Assembly (NCBI GenBank): GCA_964540905.1
Contig: CAZIOS010000003.1
Coordinates: forward strand, 81,316 to 145,315
Origin: VAYN01 sp964540905
GTDB taxonomy: Bacteria; Actinomycetota; Thermoleophilia; Solirubrobacterales; 70-9
Length of the DNA: 64,000 nt
Direction: 5' to 3'
Below the pieces are notes generated by a model. That model had not been told where the DNA came from. It saw only the letters and a list, made by a program, of their open reading frames with translations, and searched no databases. Positions 9,670 through 16,879 of the stretch are shown here, in pieces (the first letter of the stretch is position 1; each line of letters starts with the position of its first letter). Both the position numbers and the translations under genes were made by a program.

Positions 9670-10602
9670 GTGGGCGAGAGCCGAACGCTGCTGCTGGTCG
9701 GAGCCGGCGGCTTCGTCGGCAGCCACCTGGCCGCAGCCGCTGCGGCCGACCCCGGCTTCGACCTCGTCGCGGCCGGCAGGCGTCCCACCGCCGCCGGCAC
9801 CCTCGCCTGCGACCTGCTCGACCCCGCTTCGATCACGGCCTGCCTCGAAACGGCGGCGCCGGACCTCGTCGTCAACGCCGCCGGCGCCGCCTCGGTGGGG
9901 AGGAGCTGGGAGCGCCCCGGAGAGACCTTCGCGGCGAATGCCACCGGCGTCCTCAACCTGCTCGAGGCGGTCGCCACCCAGGCGCCCTCGGCGCACGTCC
10001 TCTGCCTCTCCTCCGCCGACGTCTACGGTGCCCGCGCCTCCGCCGAGCTGCCGCTGGGAGAGGGGCTGCAGCCGCGGCCGATCACGCCCTACGGGGCGGC
10101 GAAGGCGGCGATGGAGGAAATCTGCCAGGTGTCCCGTGGCCGCGGGCTGCGGATCGCGGTCGCCCGCATCTTCAACCTGATCGGCCCCGGCCAGTCCGCC
10201 GGGTTCGCGGTGCCGGGGTTCGCCCGCCGGATCGCCGCCGCCGAGCGGGGGAGGGAGGAGGCGGTCGAGCTCGCTCTCGGCAATCCCGGCGCGGTACGCG
10301 ACTTCGTCGACGTGCGGGAGGGGGCGGAGGCGCTGCTGGAGCTCTCGCGCCGCGGCTCTGAGGGGACCTTCAACCTCTGCTCCGGGCGCGGCACGACGAT
10401 CGCCGAGCTGGTCGCCGAGCTGGCCCGCCAGACCGGGGTCGAGGTCCGCGTTCGCGAGGATCCGGCCCTGTCGCGGCCCGCCGACCCGCCGGCGCTGGTC
10501 GGCGACCCCGGCCGCCTGCGCGCGGAGACCGGCTTCGTCGCCTCGGTCCCGCTCTCCGCCAGCCTCGGCGATCTGCTCGGCGAGTGGCGGGGACGCCGCT
10601 GA
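9670..10602 (+). CDS. NAD-dependent epimerase/dehydratase (GDP-4-keto-6-deoxymannose reductase-like)
   Basis: GTG at 9670 opens a 310-residue protein with VGAGGFVGSH, SSADVYG, YGAAKAAME and RIFNLIGPGQ. This is the layout of the RmlD/GMER branch of extended SDRs. The usual TGxxGxxG is slightly altered, VGAGGFVG, but all three glycines are kept. It lies 11 bp after the UXS-like gene, so the pair probably acts in one sugar-nucleotide route. The exact sugar is not deducible. The mutase gene at 10638 follows after 35 bp and may be read from the same transcript. Confidence 0.8.
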   Translation: MGESRTLLLVGAGGFVGSHLAAAAAADPGFDLVAAGRRPTAAGTLACDLLDPASITACLETAAPDLVVNAAGAASVGRSWERPGETFAANATGVLNLLEAVATQAPSAHVLCLSSADVYGARASAELPLGEGLQPRPITPYGAAKAAMEEICQVSRGRGLRIAVARIFNLIGPGQSAGFAVPGFARRIAAAERGREEAVELALGNPGAVRDFVDVREGAEALLELSRRGSEGTFNLCSGRGTTIAELVAELARQTGVEVRVREDPALSRPADPPALVGDPGRLRAETGFVASVPLSASLGDLLGEWRGRR

Positions 10603-10637
10603 GCGACCGCGGAACCGTTGTCAATATCCTCCGCCCG

Positions 10638-12278
10638 ATGCCCAGCTCCGACGAGCCAGCCGCGGAGGCCCACCGCACGATCGCGCCCCTGGTCGGCCCC
10701 GACGACGAGCGCGTCTTCACCGACTCCGGGATCGAGATCGAGCGCCTCTACACCGAGGAGGACGTCGCGCCGGGGCTGGAGGAGCGCCTCGGCGCCCCCG
10801 GCGAGCCGCCCTTCACCCGCGGCATCCACGAGGGCATGTACCGCGACCGGCTCTGGACGATGCGCCAGTACGCAGGCTTCGCCTCGCCCGAGGACACCAA
10901 CGAGCGTTACCGCTACCTGATCGAGCACGGCTCGACCGGGCTCTCGATGGCCTTCGACCTGCCGACCCAGCTCGGCCGCGACTCCGACGACCCGCTCTGC
11001 AACGGCGAGGTCGGCCGCACCGGGGTCCCGATCGACACGATCGAGGACATGCGGATCTGCTTCGACCGGATCCCGCTCGACGGCGTCTCGACCTCGATGA
11101 CGATCAACGCCCCGGCGGCGGTCCTGCTGCTGCTCTACGAGCTGGTCGGCGAGGAGCAGGGCGTTCCCTCCGAGCAGCTGCGCGGCACCGTCCAGAACGA
11201 CGTGCTGAAGGAGTACATGGCGCGCGGCAACTACATCTACCCGCCCGAGGCGACGATGCGCCTCACCACCGACGTCTTCGAGTACTGCCACCAGAAGGTG
11301 CCGAAATGGAACACGATCTCGATCTCCGGCTACCACATCCGCGAGAAGGGATGCTCGGCCGTGCAGGAGGTCGCCTTCACCCTCTCCAACGCGATCGCCT
11401 ACGTCGAGGCGGCGCTGGAACGGGGGCTGCAGATCGACGAGTTCGCGCCGCGGCTGGCCTTCTTCTTCAACGGCCACAACCAGGTCTTCCAGGAGATCGC
11501 CAAGTTCCGCGCGGTGCGGCGGATGTGGGCGAAGATCGTCAAGGAGCGCTTCGGGGCCGAGAACCCGAACTCGATGAAGATCCGCTTCCACACCCAGACC
11601 GGCGGCGTCACCCTGCAGGCCCAGCAGCCCGAGGTCAACATCATCCGCGTCGCCCTGCAGGGCTTCGCCGCCGTCTGCGGCGGCACCCAGTCGCTGCACA
11701 CCAACGGCTTCGACGAGGCGCTGGCGCTGCCGACCGAGCGCTCCGCCCGGATCGCCCTGCGCACCCAGCAGGTGCTCGCCTACGAGTCCGGCGCCGCCGA
11801 CACCGTCGACCCCTTCGCCGGCTCCTACTTCGTCGAGTCGCTGACCGACGAGGTCGAAGCGCGCTCCTGGGAGCTGATGGAGAAGGTCGAAGAGCTGGGC
11901 GGCTCGGTCGAGGCGCTGGAGTTCATGCAGCGCGAGATCGAGGAGTCGGCGCTGAGCTACCACGAGCGCTACAAGTCGGGCCAGGACATCATCGTCGGCG
12001 TGAACAAATTCGTCACCGACCAGGTCGACGACGTCGACATCCTCAGGGTCGATCCCGAGGCCGAGCAGCGCCAGCTCACCCGCCTCAAGGCTTTCAAGGA
12101 GGACCGCGACCAGGCCGCGGTCACGACCCGGCTGGAGTCGCTGCGCGACGTCGCCCGCGGCGACGGCAACCTCCTGCACCCGATCCGCGCCGCCCTCGCC
12201 GCCGACGCCTCGATCGGCGAGGTCTGCGGCGCCCTGCGCGATGTCTTCGGCGAATACAAGGGCGGCGCCTTCTTCTAG
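10638..12278 (+). CDS. Methylmalonyl-CoA mutase family, large (catalytic) subunit
   Basis: ATG 10638 gives 546 residues containing only the TIM-barrel substrate domain; the cobalamin-binding domain must come from a separate subunit not present here. Conserved blocks: TMRQYAGFASPEDTNERY, GLSMAFDLPTQLGRDSDDP, SISGYHIREKG (substrate histidine), THTQTGG-like FHTQTGGVTLQAQQ, TQSLHTNGFDEALALPT and GVNKF. The tyrosine in RQYAGF is that of methylmalonyl-CoA mutases, whereas isobutyryl-CoA mutases have Phe. It rearranges methylmalonyl-CoA to succinyl-CoA, fitting the carboxylase beta gene at 14914. Other acyl-CoA mutase specificities remain possible. An inverted-repeat terminator follows at 12293. Confidence 0.85.
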   Translation: MPSSDEPAAEAHRTIAPLVGPDDERVFTDSGIEIERLYTEEDVAPGLEERLGAPGEPPFTRGIHEGMYRDRLWTMRQYAGFASPEDTNERYRYLIEHGSTGLSMAFDLPTQLGRDSDDPLCNGEVGRTGVPIDTIEDMRICFDRIPLDGVSTSMTINAPAAVLLLLYELVGEEQGVPSEQLRGTVQNDVLKEYMARGNYIYPPEATMRLTTDVFEYCHQKVPKWNTISISGYHIREKGCSAVQEVAFTLSNAIAYVEAALERGLQIDEFAPRLAFFFNGHNQVFQEIAKFRAVRRMWAKIVKERFGAENPNSMKIRFHTQTGGVTLQAQQPEVNIIRVALQGFAAVCGGTQSLHTNGFDEALALPTERSARIALRTQQVLAYESGAADTVDPFAGSYFVESLTDEVEARSWELMEKVEELGGSVEALEFMQREIEESALSYHERYKSGQDIIVGVNKFVTDQVDDVDILRVDPEAEQRQLTRLKAFKEDRDQAAVTTRLESLRDVARGDGNLLHPIRAALAADASIGEVCGALRDVFGEYKGGAFF

Positions 12279-12292
12279 ACCTTTCGAACGAT

Positions 12293-12328
12293 GCCGACTT
12301 TCGCCCCAGCGGGCTGGGGTCAAAGTCG
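12293..12328. terminator. Hairpin terminator, also the left inverted repeat of the DUF559 gene unit
   Basis: CGACTTT (12295-12301) pairs with AAAGTCG (12322-12328), and inside it CCCCAG pairs with CTGGGG across CGGG. The 27 bases 12293-12319 recur inverted at 13235-13261 with 23 of 27 identical. The stop codon of the minus-strand gene (12320-12322) abuts the repeat. It probably ends transcripts from both the mutase and the DUF559 gene. Confidence 0.75.
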
Positions 12329-13240
12329 AAGGCGCCGGTGGAGCATCGTGGCGGCTGCGGCAAGAGCCCGACGTACGCTGCGCGGTTCGTAGCGGACCTC
12401 GTAGTGCGTGAAGCGGAGAGGGGCCATCCCAGCGAGTACGTGAGCGCGGTCGCGGCGGGCGTCGCGAGTCTGCGCGGAGGGGGTGCGGTGGAAACGACCC
12501 CCGTCGGTCTCGACCACAAGCCCGAGTTCAGGCCAGTAGAAGTCAACTTCGAACCCGTTGACCCACCGTTTCGAGAGTGGCCGCGGCAATCCGGCGCCAG
12601 CGGCGATCGGTCGGAAGCGGACCTCCAGTTCGGAGTCGGAGAGTCGGAACGTCAGCCTGTCGATCAGGGTGCGCAGAGGGCGCACCCCGGGGATGCCGGC
12701 ATAGCCGTCCAGCGCCGCGCGAAGAGCCCCGACGTGGATGACGTCGCGCTTGTCGGCATCGTTGACCGCCCGCTCGAGATCCGACAGGCTGAGCTGGGTC
12801 GCCATGTCGACCATAGTCAGAGCCGGGCCGGTAATCGGGATCCAGTTACGCCTAGTGAGGTCCGCCTCCCGCAGCGTCGGTCGGCTGCGGACCAGTAGGC
12901 CGCGCCGTTGCAACTCGCAACGGCGCGCAACGCTCACCTCAATAGCGGCACCCTCGACCCCGACGATTCCCCAGAGGACCCCGGCGCTGCGATGGCTCAA
13001 CGCCGCCCCCGGACCGCAGGCGAGCACCGCCGCCATCCAGCGCCGATCCGGCGTCAGCTGAGGCCACCCCACCGCGTAAACCCCGCGTCCAACCGGGTGC
13101 AGCCGGCCCCGCGCGACCCGGTGCTCGATCGAGCGCTTCCCAAACCCTAGCCCGAGCAACTGCCCCCGCGTCACCACCCCGTGCTGTTCCCCGGCCAGCT
13201 CCCAAGCCTGCCCACTCCGCGTATCCGGTCTTTTCCCCAT
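12320..13240 (-). CDS. AbiEi-like winged-helix / DUF559 (PD-(D/E)XK-type) protein
   Basis: ATG 13240 gives 306 residues. The first 60 (GVVTRGQLLGLGFGKRSIEH, GRLHPVGRGVYAVG) match the AbiEi-type antitoxin helix-turn-helix. The C-terminus (ELEVRFRPIAAGAGLPRP, DFYWPELGLVVETDGGRFH, RDARRDRAHVLAGM, then FTHYEV) is the DUF559 fold related to very-short-patch-repair endonucleases, with candidate catalytic residues in VETDGGRFH. Such proteins are common actinobacterial orphans of unknown role. Codon use is less biased than in neighbours (AGA, CTA and TTT occur early), suggesting acquisition. It is boxed by inverted repeats that touch both its start and stop. A nuclease or regulatory function is unproven. 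Confidence 0.78.
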   Translation of the reverse strand: MGKRPDTRSGQAWELAGEQHGVVTRGQLLGLGFGKRSIEHRVARGRLHPVGRGVYAVGWPQLTPDRRWMAAVLACGPGAALSHRSAGVLWGIVGVEGAAIEVSVARRCELQRRGLLVRSRPTLREADLTRRNWIPITGPALTMVDMATQLSLSDLERAVNDADKRDVIHVGALRAALDGYAGIPGVRPLRTLIDRLTFRLSDSELEVRFRPIAAGAGLPRPLSKRWVNGFEVDFYWPELGLVVETDGGRFHRTPSAQTRDARRDRAHVLAGMAPLRFTHYEVRYEPRSVRRALAAAATMLHRRLRL

Positions 13241-13261
13241 CCCACTGGGGCAAAGGTCGGC
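13235..13261. repeat. Right inverted repeat of the DUF559 gene unit
   Basis: Read on the minus strand it begins GCCGACCTTTGCCCCAG and runs into the start codon region of the DUF559 gene. It matches 12293-12319 at 23 of 27 positions in inverted orientation. It can itself fold around CCCCA/TGGGG, so it would form a hairpin over the start codon. Confidence 0.65.
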
Positions 13262-13327
13262 AGTGTTCTGAGTTCTTCCCCCGCGGCTGGAGTTCGCCGG
13301 CAGTTTGCGGGGGGAAGCGCACCTCAT
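13262..13327. other. Intergenic hairpin between the DUF559 and YeeE genes
   Basis: CTTCCCCCGC (13275-13284) pairs with GCGGGGGGAAG (13307-13317) with one bulged G, around a loop that itself contains GGCTGGAGTTCGCC. No coding potential. It lies upstream of both divergent genes; its role is unknown. Confidence 0.4.
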
Positions 13328-13352
13328 ATTCTTGATAGAACCTGTCAAGAAT
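13328..13352. promoter_or_regulatory. Palindromic operator before the YeeE/YedE pair
   Basis: ATTCTTGA (13328-13335) and TCAAGAAT (13345-13352) are perfect inverted arms around TAGAACCTG. It is AT-rich against a GC-rich background and lies just before the first sulfur-transport gene. Sulfane-sulfur sensing ArsR-type repressors (SqrR/BigR) use ATTC/GAAT palindromes, so such a regulator is a candidate, though none is encoded alongside. Confidence 0.55.
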
Positions 13353-13362
13353 GATTAAGATC

Positions 13363-13833
13363 ATGGGTGTGTTCGATCGGCAGCTTGCCTGGTACGTCGC
13401 CGGACCCGTCCTCGGCCTCTGCGTGATCGCCTGCCGCCTGCTCTTCAACGGGCGGCTGGGGGTGACCGGCGGCTTCTCGGAGGTCGTCGGGCAGCTCGGC
13501 CGGCGCAGCCTCAGCTTCGACTGGCGCGGCTGGTTCCTGATCGGGGTGGTGCTCGGCGGGACGCTGTTCATGGCGCTCGCCGGAGGGCGGCTGTTCGGCG
13601 GCTACGGCTGGCTGACCGAGAGCTTGCACGGCACCGCCGGCGATGCCGCGATCGCCGCCCTGCTGCTCGTCTCCGGGGTGCTGATCGGTTACGGCGCCAA
13701 GCTCGCCGGTGGTTGCACCTCGGGCAACGGGCTCTCGGGCGTCTCGATGCTTTCGCCCGCCGCGTTGGCGGCGACGGCGACGTTCTTCGGCACCGCGATC
13801 GTCGTCAGCTTCCTGATCAAGGCGGTGGTCTAG
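13363..13833 (+). CDS. YeeE/YedE-type sulfur-transport membrane protein, first half
   Basis: Start taken at ATG 13363 because the earlier ATG (13351) overlaps the operator palindrome; 13351 cannot be excluded. The 156 residues form about four membrane segments (LAWYVAGPVLGLCVIACRLL, WFLIGVVLGGTLFMALA, AAIAALLLVSGVLIGYGAKL, AALAATATFFGTAIVVSFLI) and carry the family signature GGCTSGNGLSG, whose cysteine is the thiosulfate-relay residue in YeeE. It abuts the second half-protein with no gap. The pair likely imports thiosulfate or a related reduced sulfur compound. Confidence 0.85.
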   Translation: MGVFDRQLAWYVAGPVLGLCVIACRLLFNGRLGVTGGFSEVVGQLGRRSLSFDWRGWFLIGVVLGGTLFMALAGGRLFGGYGWLTESLHGTAGDAAIAALLLVSGVLIGYGAKLAGGCTSGNGLSGVSMLSPAALAATATFFGTAIVVSFLIKAVV

Positions 13834-14340
13834 GTGGCGGTGCGGATCGCTGCGGCGGCGATCGGGATCGTCTTCGGGGCCGTCCTCTGCTGGAGCGGGA
13901 TGAGCGATCCCAACGTGATTCGCGAGGCGCTGCTGCTCGAACGCGCCTACCTCTTCCTCTTCTTCGGCTCGGCGGTGCTGGTCGCCACGTTCGGTACCGA
14001 GCTGCTGCGGCGCTACCGTCTCCGGGCAGTGCTCGGCGGCGCCCCGTTGGCCTGGTCGCGCCAGCGCCCGGCGCGGCGGCACATCGCCGGCAGCCTGCTG
14101 TTCGGGGTCGGCTGGGGAGTCGCAGACGCCTGTCCCGGGCCGATCGCCACCCAGATCGGCCAGGCCATTCCCTGGGCCGCCTTCACGCTCGTCGGCCTGC
14201 TCGCCGGCGTCGTCCTCTTCCTGCGCACCGACGGGATCGGCGAGACCGAGCCAGCGGTCGACGCGGTCCCGAGGTCCCCATCGACCCCCACCAGACGAAA
14301 TGATGACCGGTCCCCGGCGGTGCCAGTCGCGGCTCGCTGA
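13834..14340 (+). CDS. YeeE/YedE-type (DUF6691-like) sulfur-transport membrane protein, second half
   Basis: GTG 13834 follows directly on the preceding TAG, so translation is coupled. The 168 residues have four predicted membrane segments and the motif GWGVADACPGPIATQIGQ, the counterpart of the cysteine signature in the first half. Two-gene YeeE/DUF6691 pairs are well known and are thought to move reduced sulfur across the membrane. The last 30 residues are a hydrophilic Pro/Arg tail. A GC-rich structured gap follows. Confidence 0.83.
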   Translation: MAVRIAAAAIGIVFGAVLCWSGMSDPNVIREALLLERAYLFLFFGSAVLVATFGTELLRRYRLRAVLGGAPLAWSRQRPARRHIAGSLLFGVGWGVADACPGPIATQIGQAIPWAAFTLVGLLAGVVLFLRTDGIGETEPAVDAVPRSPSTPTRRNDDRSPAVPVAAR

Positions 14341-14534
14341 ATCGTCTGGCTGCCGGCTGCCGGTGGCACCCCGGCGCCTCGCGCCGGCTGAGGGTCGGCA
14401 GCCACGCGCCGCTCAACCCCGGCACCCCCGCCCTCGTCGCTTCCCACGACGAGGGCATCGCCGGCGCAATCAGGGCTCGCCCACCTCCCATAGTCCACAT
14501 TGCAGAGATACACCTATCTCTCCTCCTGAGTCCC
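14341..14534. other. Non-coding stretch with a chain of hairpins
   Basis: No convincing gene. TGGCTGCC (14347-14354) pairs with GGCAGCCA (14397-14404) and encloses CCGGCGC-CTC-GCGCCGG (14371-14387). A 10-bp perfect stem GCCCTCGTCG/CGACGAGGGC lies at 14430-14456. AGAGATA-CACC-TATCTCT follows at 14504-14521, then a terminator. I could not match it to a known riboswitch or to SRP, tmRNA or RNase P RNA. It could be a long 3' UTR of the sulfur genes or a small structured RNA. Confidence 0.45.
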
Positions 14535-14567
14535 AGAAGCGCCCCGCCTTCCCAGTGGGGCGCTTCT
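14535..14567 (+). terminator. Intrinsic terminator
   Basis: AGAAGCGCCCC (14535-14545) pairs with GGGGCGCTTCT (14557-14567) as an 11-bp perfect stem and is followed by CTTTG. It ends the transcript coming from the YeeE pair or from the structured stretch before it. Confidence 0.75.
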
Positions 14568-14670
14568 CTTTGACGCTCCAATCCTGGGCTGGGCGATGCG
14601 CGCTCCTGAACGGTCTCTCCCAAGACGAGCGGGAGGAAGGATCGGTCCCGCGGTGGTTGAAGCGACCCCC

Positions 14671-14886
14671 ATGATCGAGGCGTCGCGCACGCTGATGAAG
14701 TCCGAGCCGGAGCTGGCGGAGCTGGTCCGCGAGGTCGGGGGGCTCGAGGTGACGATGGCCGAGAAGGGCTTCGGCACCCGGGTCGAGGTCCGCGCCAGCG
14801 AGGACTCGGGCCTCTGCGAGGCGGACCTGGAGCGCTTCCTGGACGGGCTCGCCCAGCCCAGCAAGCAGCCGTTCGGCAGCGCCTGA
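14671..14886 (+). CDS. Small acidic protein of unknown function upstream of the carboxylase
   Basis: ATG 14671 gives 71 residues: MIEASRTLMKSEPELAELVR, a glycine-rich turn (EVGGLEVTMAEKGFGTRVEV), then a helix ending LAQPSKQPFGSA. GC-rich third positions match the neighbours, supporting a real gene. It ends 27 bp before the acyl-CoA carboxylase beta start on the same strand. Small subunits (epsilon) accompany some actinobacterial acyl-CoA carboxylases, but this sequence does not clearly resemble one. An in-frame upstream extension to 14596 exists but looks non-coding. Confidence 0.55.
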   Translation: MIEASRTLMKSEPELAELVREVGGLEVTMAEKGFGTRVEVRASEDSGLCEADLERFLDGLAQPSKQPFGSA

Positions 14887-14913
14887 GCCGGCTCCATAGA
14901 ATCGCGCCTCCCG

Positions 14914-16482
14914 ATGCGCGAGAAGAACCCGGTCACCCACGAGGAGAAGCTCTCCTACCTGCGTGAGCTGCGCCAGCAGGCGATCCACTCGGCCTCCGAG
15001 GCGGCGGTCGAGAAGCAGCACGCGAAGGGCAAGATGACCGCCCGCGAGCGGGTCGAGAAGCTGCTCGACCCCGGCTCCTTCGAGGAGCTCGACACCTTCG
15101 TCCGCCACCGCACCTACGACTTCGAGATGCAGAAGAAACGGCCCTGGGGCGACGCCGTCGTCACCGGCCACGGCACGATCGAAGGCCGCACCGTCTTCGT
15201 CTTCTCCCAGGACTTCACCGTGTTCGGGGGCAGTCTCGGCGAGGTGATGGCGGAGAAGATGTGCAAGGTGATGGACCTCGCCGCCCAGGTCGGGGCGCCG
15301 GTGATCGGCATCAACGACTCCGGCGGCGCCCGGATCCAGGAGGGGGTCGTCTCGCTCGGCGCCTACGGCGACGTCTTCGTCCGCAACGTCCGGTGCTCGG
15401 GGGTGATCCCGCAGATCAGCCTGATCATGGGCCCCTGCGCCGGCGGCGCCGTCTACTCGCCGGCGATGACCGACTTCATCTTCATGGTCAAAGAGACCTC
15501 GCACATGTTCATCACCGGCCCGGAAGTGATCAAGACCGTGACCGGCGAGGAAGTCGAGTTCGAGGAGCTGGGCGGGGCGATGAGCCACAACTCCAAGTCC
15601 GGCGTCGCCCACTTCGCCGCCGAGGACGAGGAGAGCTGCCTCGAGGACGCCCGCTACCTGCTCAGCTTCCTGCCTTCGAACAACCTCGAGGCGCCGCCGC
15701 GCTTCGAGCCCAGCGACGACCCCGAGCGCGAAGACGAGGAGCTCGACACCGTTGTCCCCGACGACCCCTCGAAGCCCTACGACATGCGCAACGTGATCTC
15801 GCTGGTGGTCGACGACGGCGAGTTCTTCGAGGTCCACGAGCACTTCGCCAAGAACATCGTCTGCGGCTTCTCGCGGCTCGACGGCTACCCGGTCGGGATC
15901 GTCGGCAACCAGCCCGCCTTCCTCGCCGGCGTGCTCGACATCGAGGCCTCCGAGAAGGCGGCCCGCTTCGTCCGCACCTGCGACGCCTACAACGTCCCGA
16001 TCCTCACCTTCACCGACGTGCCCGGCTTCCTGCCCGGCACCGACCAGGAGTGGAACGGGATCATCCGCCACGGCGCCAAGCTCCTCTACGCCTTCACCGA
16101 GGCGACGGTGCCGAAGCTCACAGTCGTCACCCGTAAGGCCTACGGCGGCGCCTACGACGTGATGAACTCGAAGCACATGCTGGCCGACTTCAACGTCGCC
16201 TGGCCGACCGCCGAGGTCGCGGTGATGGGCCCCGAGGGCGCCGTCAACATCATCTACCGCAAGGACATCGCCAGCTCGCCGACCCCCGACGAGCGCCGCC
16301 AGAAACTGATCGACGACTACAAAGCCCACTTCGCCAACCCCTACTCGGCGGCGGAGCGCGGCTACATCGACGACGTGATCGAGCCGCGGCAGACGCGGCC
16401 GAAGCTGATCAGGGCGCTGCGGATGCTGCAGTCGAAGCGCGTGGCGCAGCCGAAGCGCAAGCACGGGAATATTCCGCTTTAG
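14914..16482 (+). CDS. pccB: Acyl-CoA carboxylase beta (carboxyltransferase) subunit, propionyl-CoA carboxylase type
   Basis: 522 residues from ATG 14914. The biotin-carboxyltransferase fold is clear: KMTARERVEKLLDPGSFEE, FSQDFTVFGGSLGE, GINDSGGARIQEGV, MGPCAGGAVYSPA, TDVPGFLPGTDQEW, RKAYGGAYDVMNSKH and the family C-terminus KHGNIPL. It transfers carboxyl from carboxybiotin to propionyl- or another short acyl-CoA. With the mutase at 10638 this gives a propionyl-CoA to succinyl-CoA route. The biotin carboxylase/BCCP subunit must lie elsewhere. Palindromic repeat A1 begins 8 bp after its stop. Confidence 0.93.
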   Translation: MREKNPVTHEEKLSYLRELRQQAIHSASEAAVEKQHAKGKMTARERVEKLLDPGSFEELDTFVRHRTYDFEMQKKRPWGDAVVTGHGTIEGRTVFVFSQDFTVFGGSLGEVMAEKMCKVMDLAAQVGAPVIGINDSGGARIQEGVVSLGAYGDVFVRNVRCSGVIPQISLIMGPCAGGAVYSPAMTDFIFMVKETSHMFITGPEVIKTVTGEEVEFEELGGAMSHNSKSGVAHFAAEDEESCLEDARYLLSFLPSNNLEAPPRFEPSDDPEREDEELDTVVPDDPSKPYDMRNVISLVVDDGEFFEVHEHFAKNIVCGFSRLDGYPVGIVGNQPAFLAGVLDIEASEKAARFVRTCDAYNVPILTFTDVPGFLPGTDQEWNGIIRHGAKLLYAFTEATVPKLTVVTRKAYGGAYDVMNSKHMLADFNVAWPTAEVAVMGPEGAVNIIYRKDIASSPTPDERRQKLIDDYKAHFANPYSAAERGYIDDVIEPRQTRPKLIRALRMLQSKRVAQPKRKHGNIPL

Positions 16483-16490
16483 GGTTGGTG

Positions 16491-16611
16491 AGGGAGGGGT
16501 TGGGTGTCCCTTTCGCTTGCTGGGATTTTCGCCGTTAACGCCCCATCTCTCGCCGACTGGCCCTGCGAAAATCAGGACGCCGCGCGCTGCAGGGACACCC
16601 AACCCCTCCCT
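16491..16611 (+). repeat. Palindromic repeat family A, copy 1
   Basis: Perfect 21-bp arms (16491-16511 and 16591-16611) enclose a 79-bp core. The core starts TTCGCTTGCTGGGATTTTCG and ends GACGCCGCGCGCTGC, and an inner stem GATTTTCGC/GCGAAAATC is perfect. Two more copies exist at 16748-16867 (inverted) and 23913-24025. Arms differ between copies but match within each copy. It follows the carboxylase stop codon closely. Confidence 0.9.
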
Positions 16612-16747
16612 GACGAATCCCGGGGCGGAGATTCCGAGGTACAGAATCTCCGCCGCTTTCAGGAAGAGCTGACGCACCCTGAGTCATTAGCTGCTTCGAC
16701 CCCGCCACGAAGCCCCGTGAATGCCCAGATCAGGGAGTTCGCTTGCC
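16612..16747. terminator. Spacer between two family A repeats, with a terminator-like hairpin
   Basis: GGCGGAGATTC (16624-16634) pairs perfectly with GAATCTCCGCC (16644-16654) around a 9-nt loop, and is followed by GCTTTC. No gene is visible in these 136 bp. It separates repeat copies A1 and A2, so three stacked hairpins lie between the convergent carboxylase and TetR genes. Confidence 0.55.
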
Positions 16748-16867
16748 GGGGCGAGTGGGGTGCCCCTGCAGCGCGCGGCGTCCCGATTTTCGCAGCGGCG
16801 CTCTCAGCGAGAGAGACCCGTTAACGGCGAAAATCCCAGCAAGCGAAAGGGGCACCCCACTCGCCCC
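16748..16867 (-). repeat. Palindromic repeat family A, copy 2 (inverted)
   Basis: Perfect 20-bp arms (16748-16767 and 16848-16867) around an 80-bp core that is the reverse complement of the family core, including CCGTTAACGG and the GATTTTCGC/GCGAAAATC stem. The middle (CTCTCTCGCTGAGAG) differs from copies 1 and 3 but still forms a hairpin. It lies 12 bp after the end of the TetR gene on the minus strand. Confidence 0.9.
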
Positions 16868-16879
16868 CAACGCCCCCAA

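Noticed and set aside
10089..12323. Long minus-strand frame opposite the methylmalonyl-CoA mutase
   Set aside because: Shadow frame of a well-supported enzyme gene; no recognisable domain.
13351..13362. Start of the first YeeE gene at the earlier ATG 13351
   Set aside because: That ATG is part of the right arm of the operator palindrome; the ATG at 13363 is preferred, though not proven.
14341..14534. Cobalamin, TPP or SAM riboswitch before the carboxylase/mutase genes
   Set aside because: Looked for the B12 box, TPP CUGAGA block and SAM-type cores on both strands; only generic hairpins were found.
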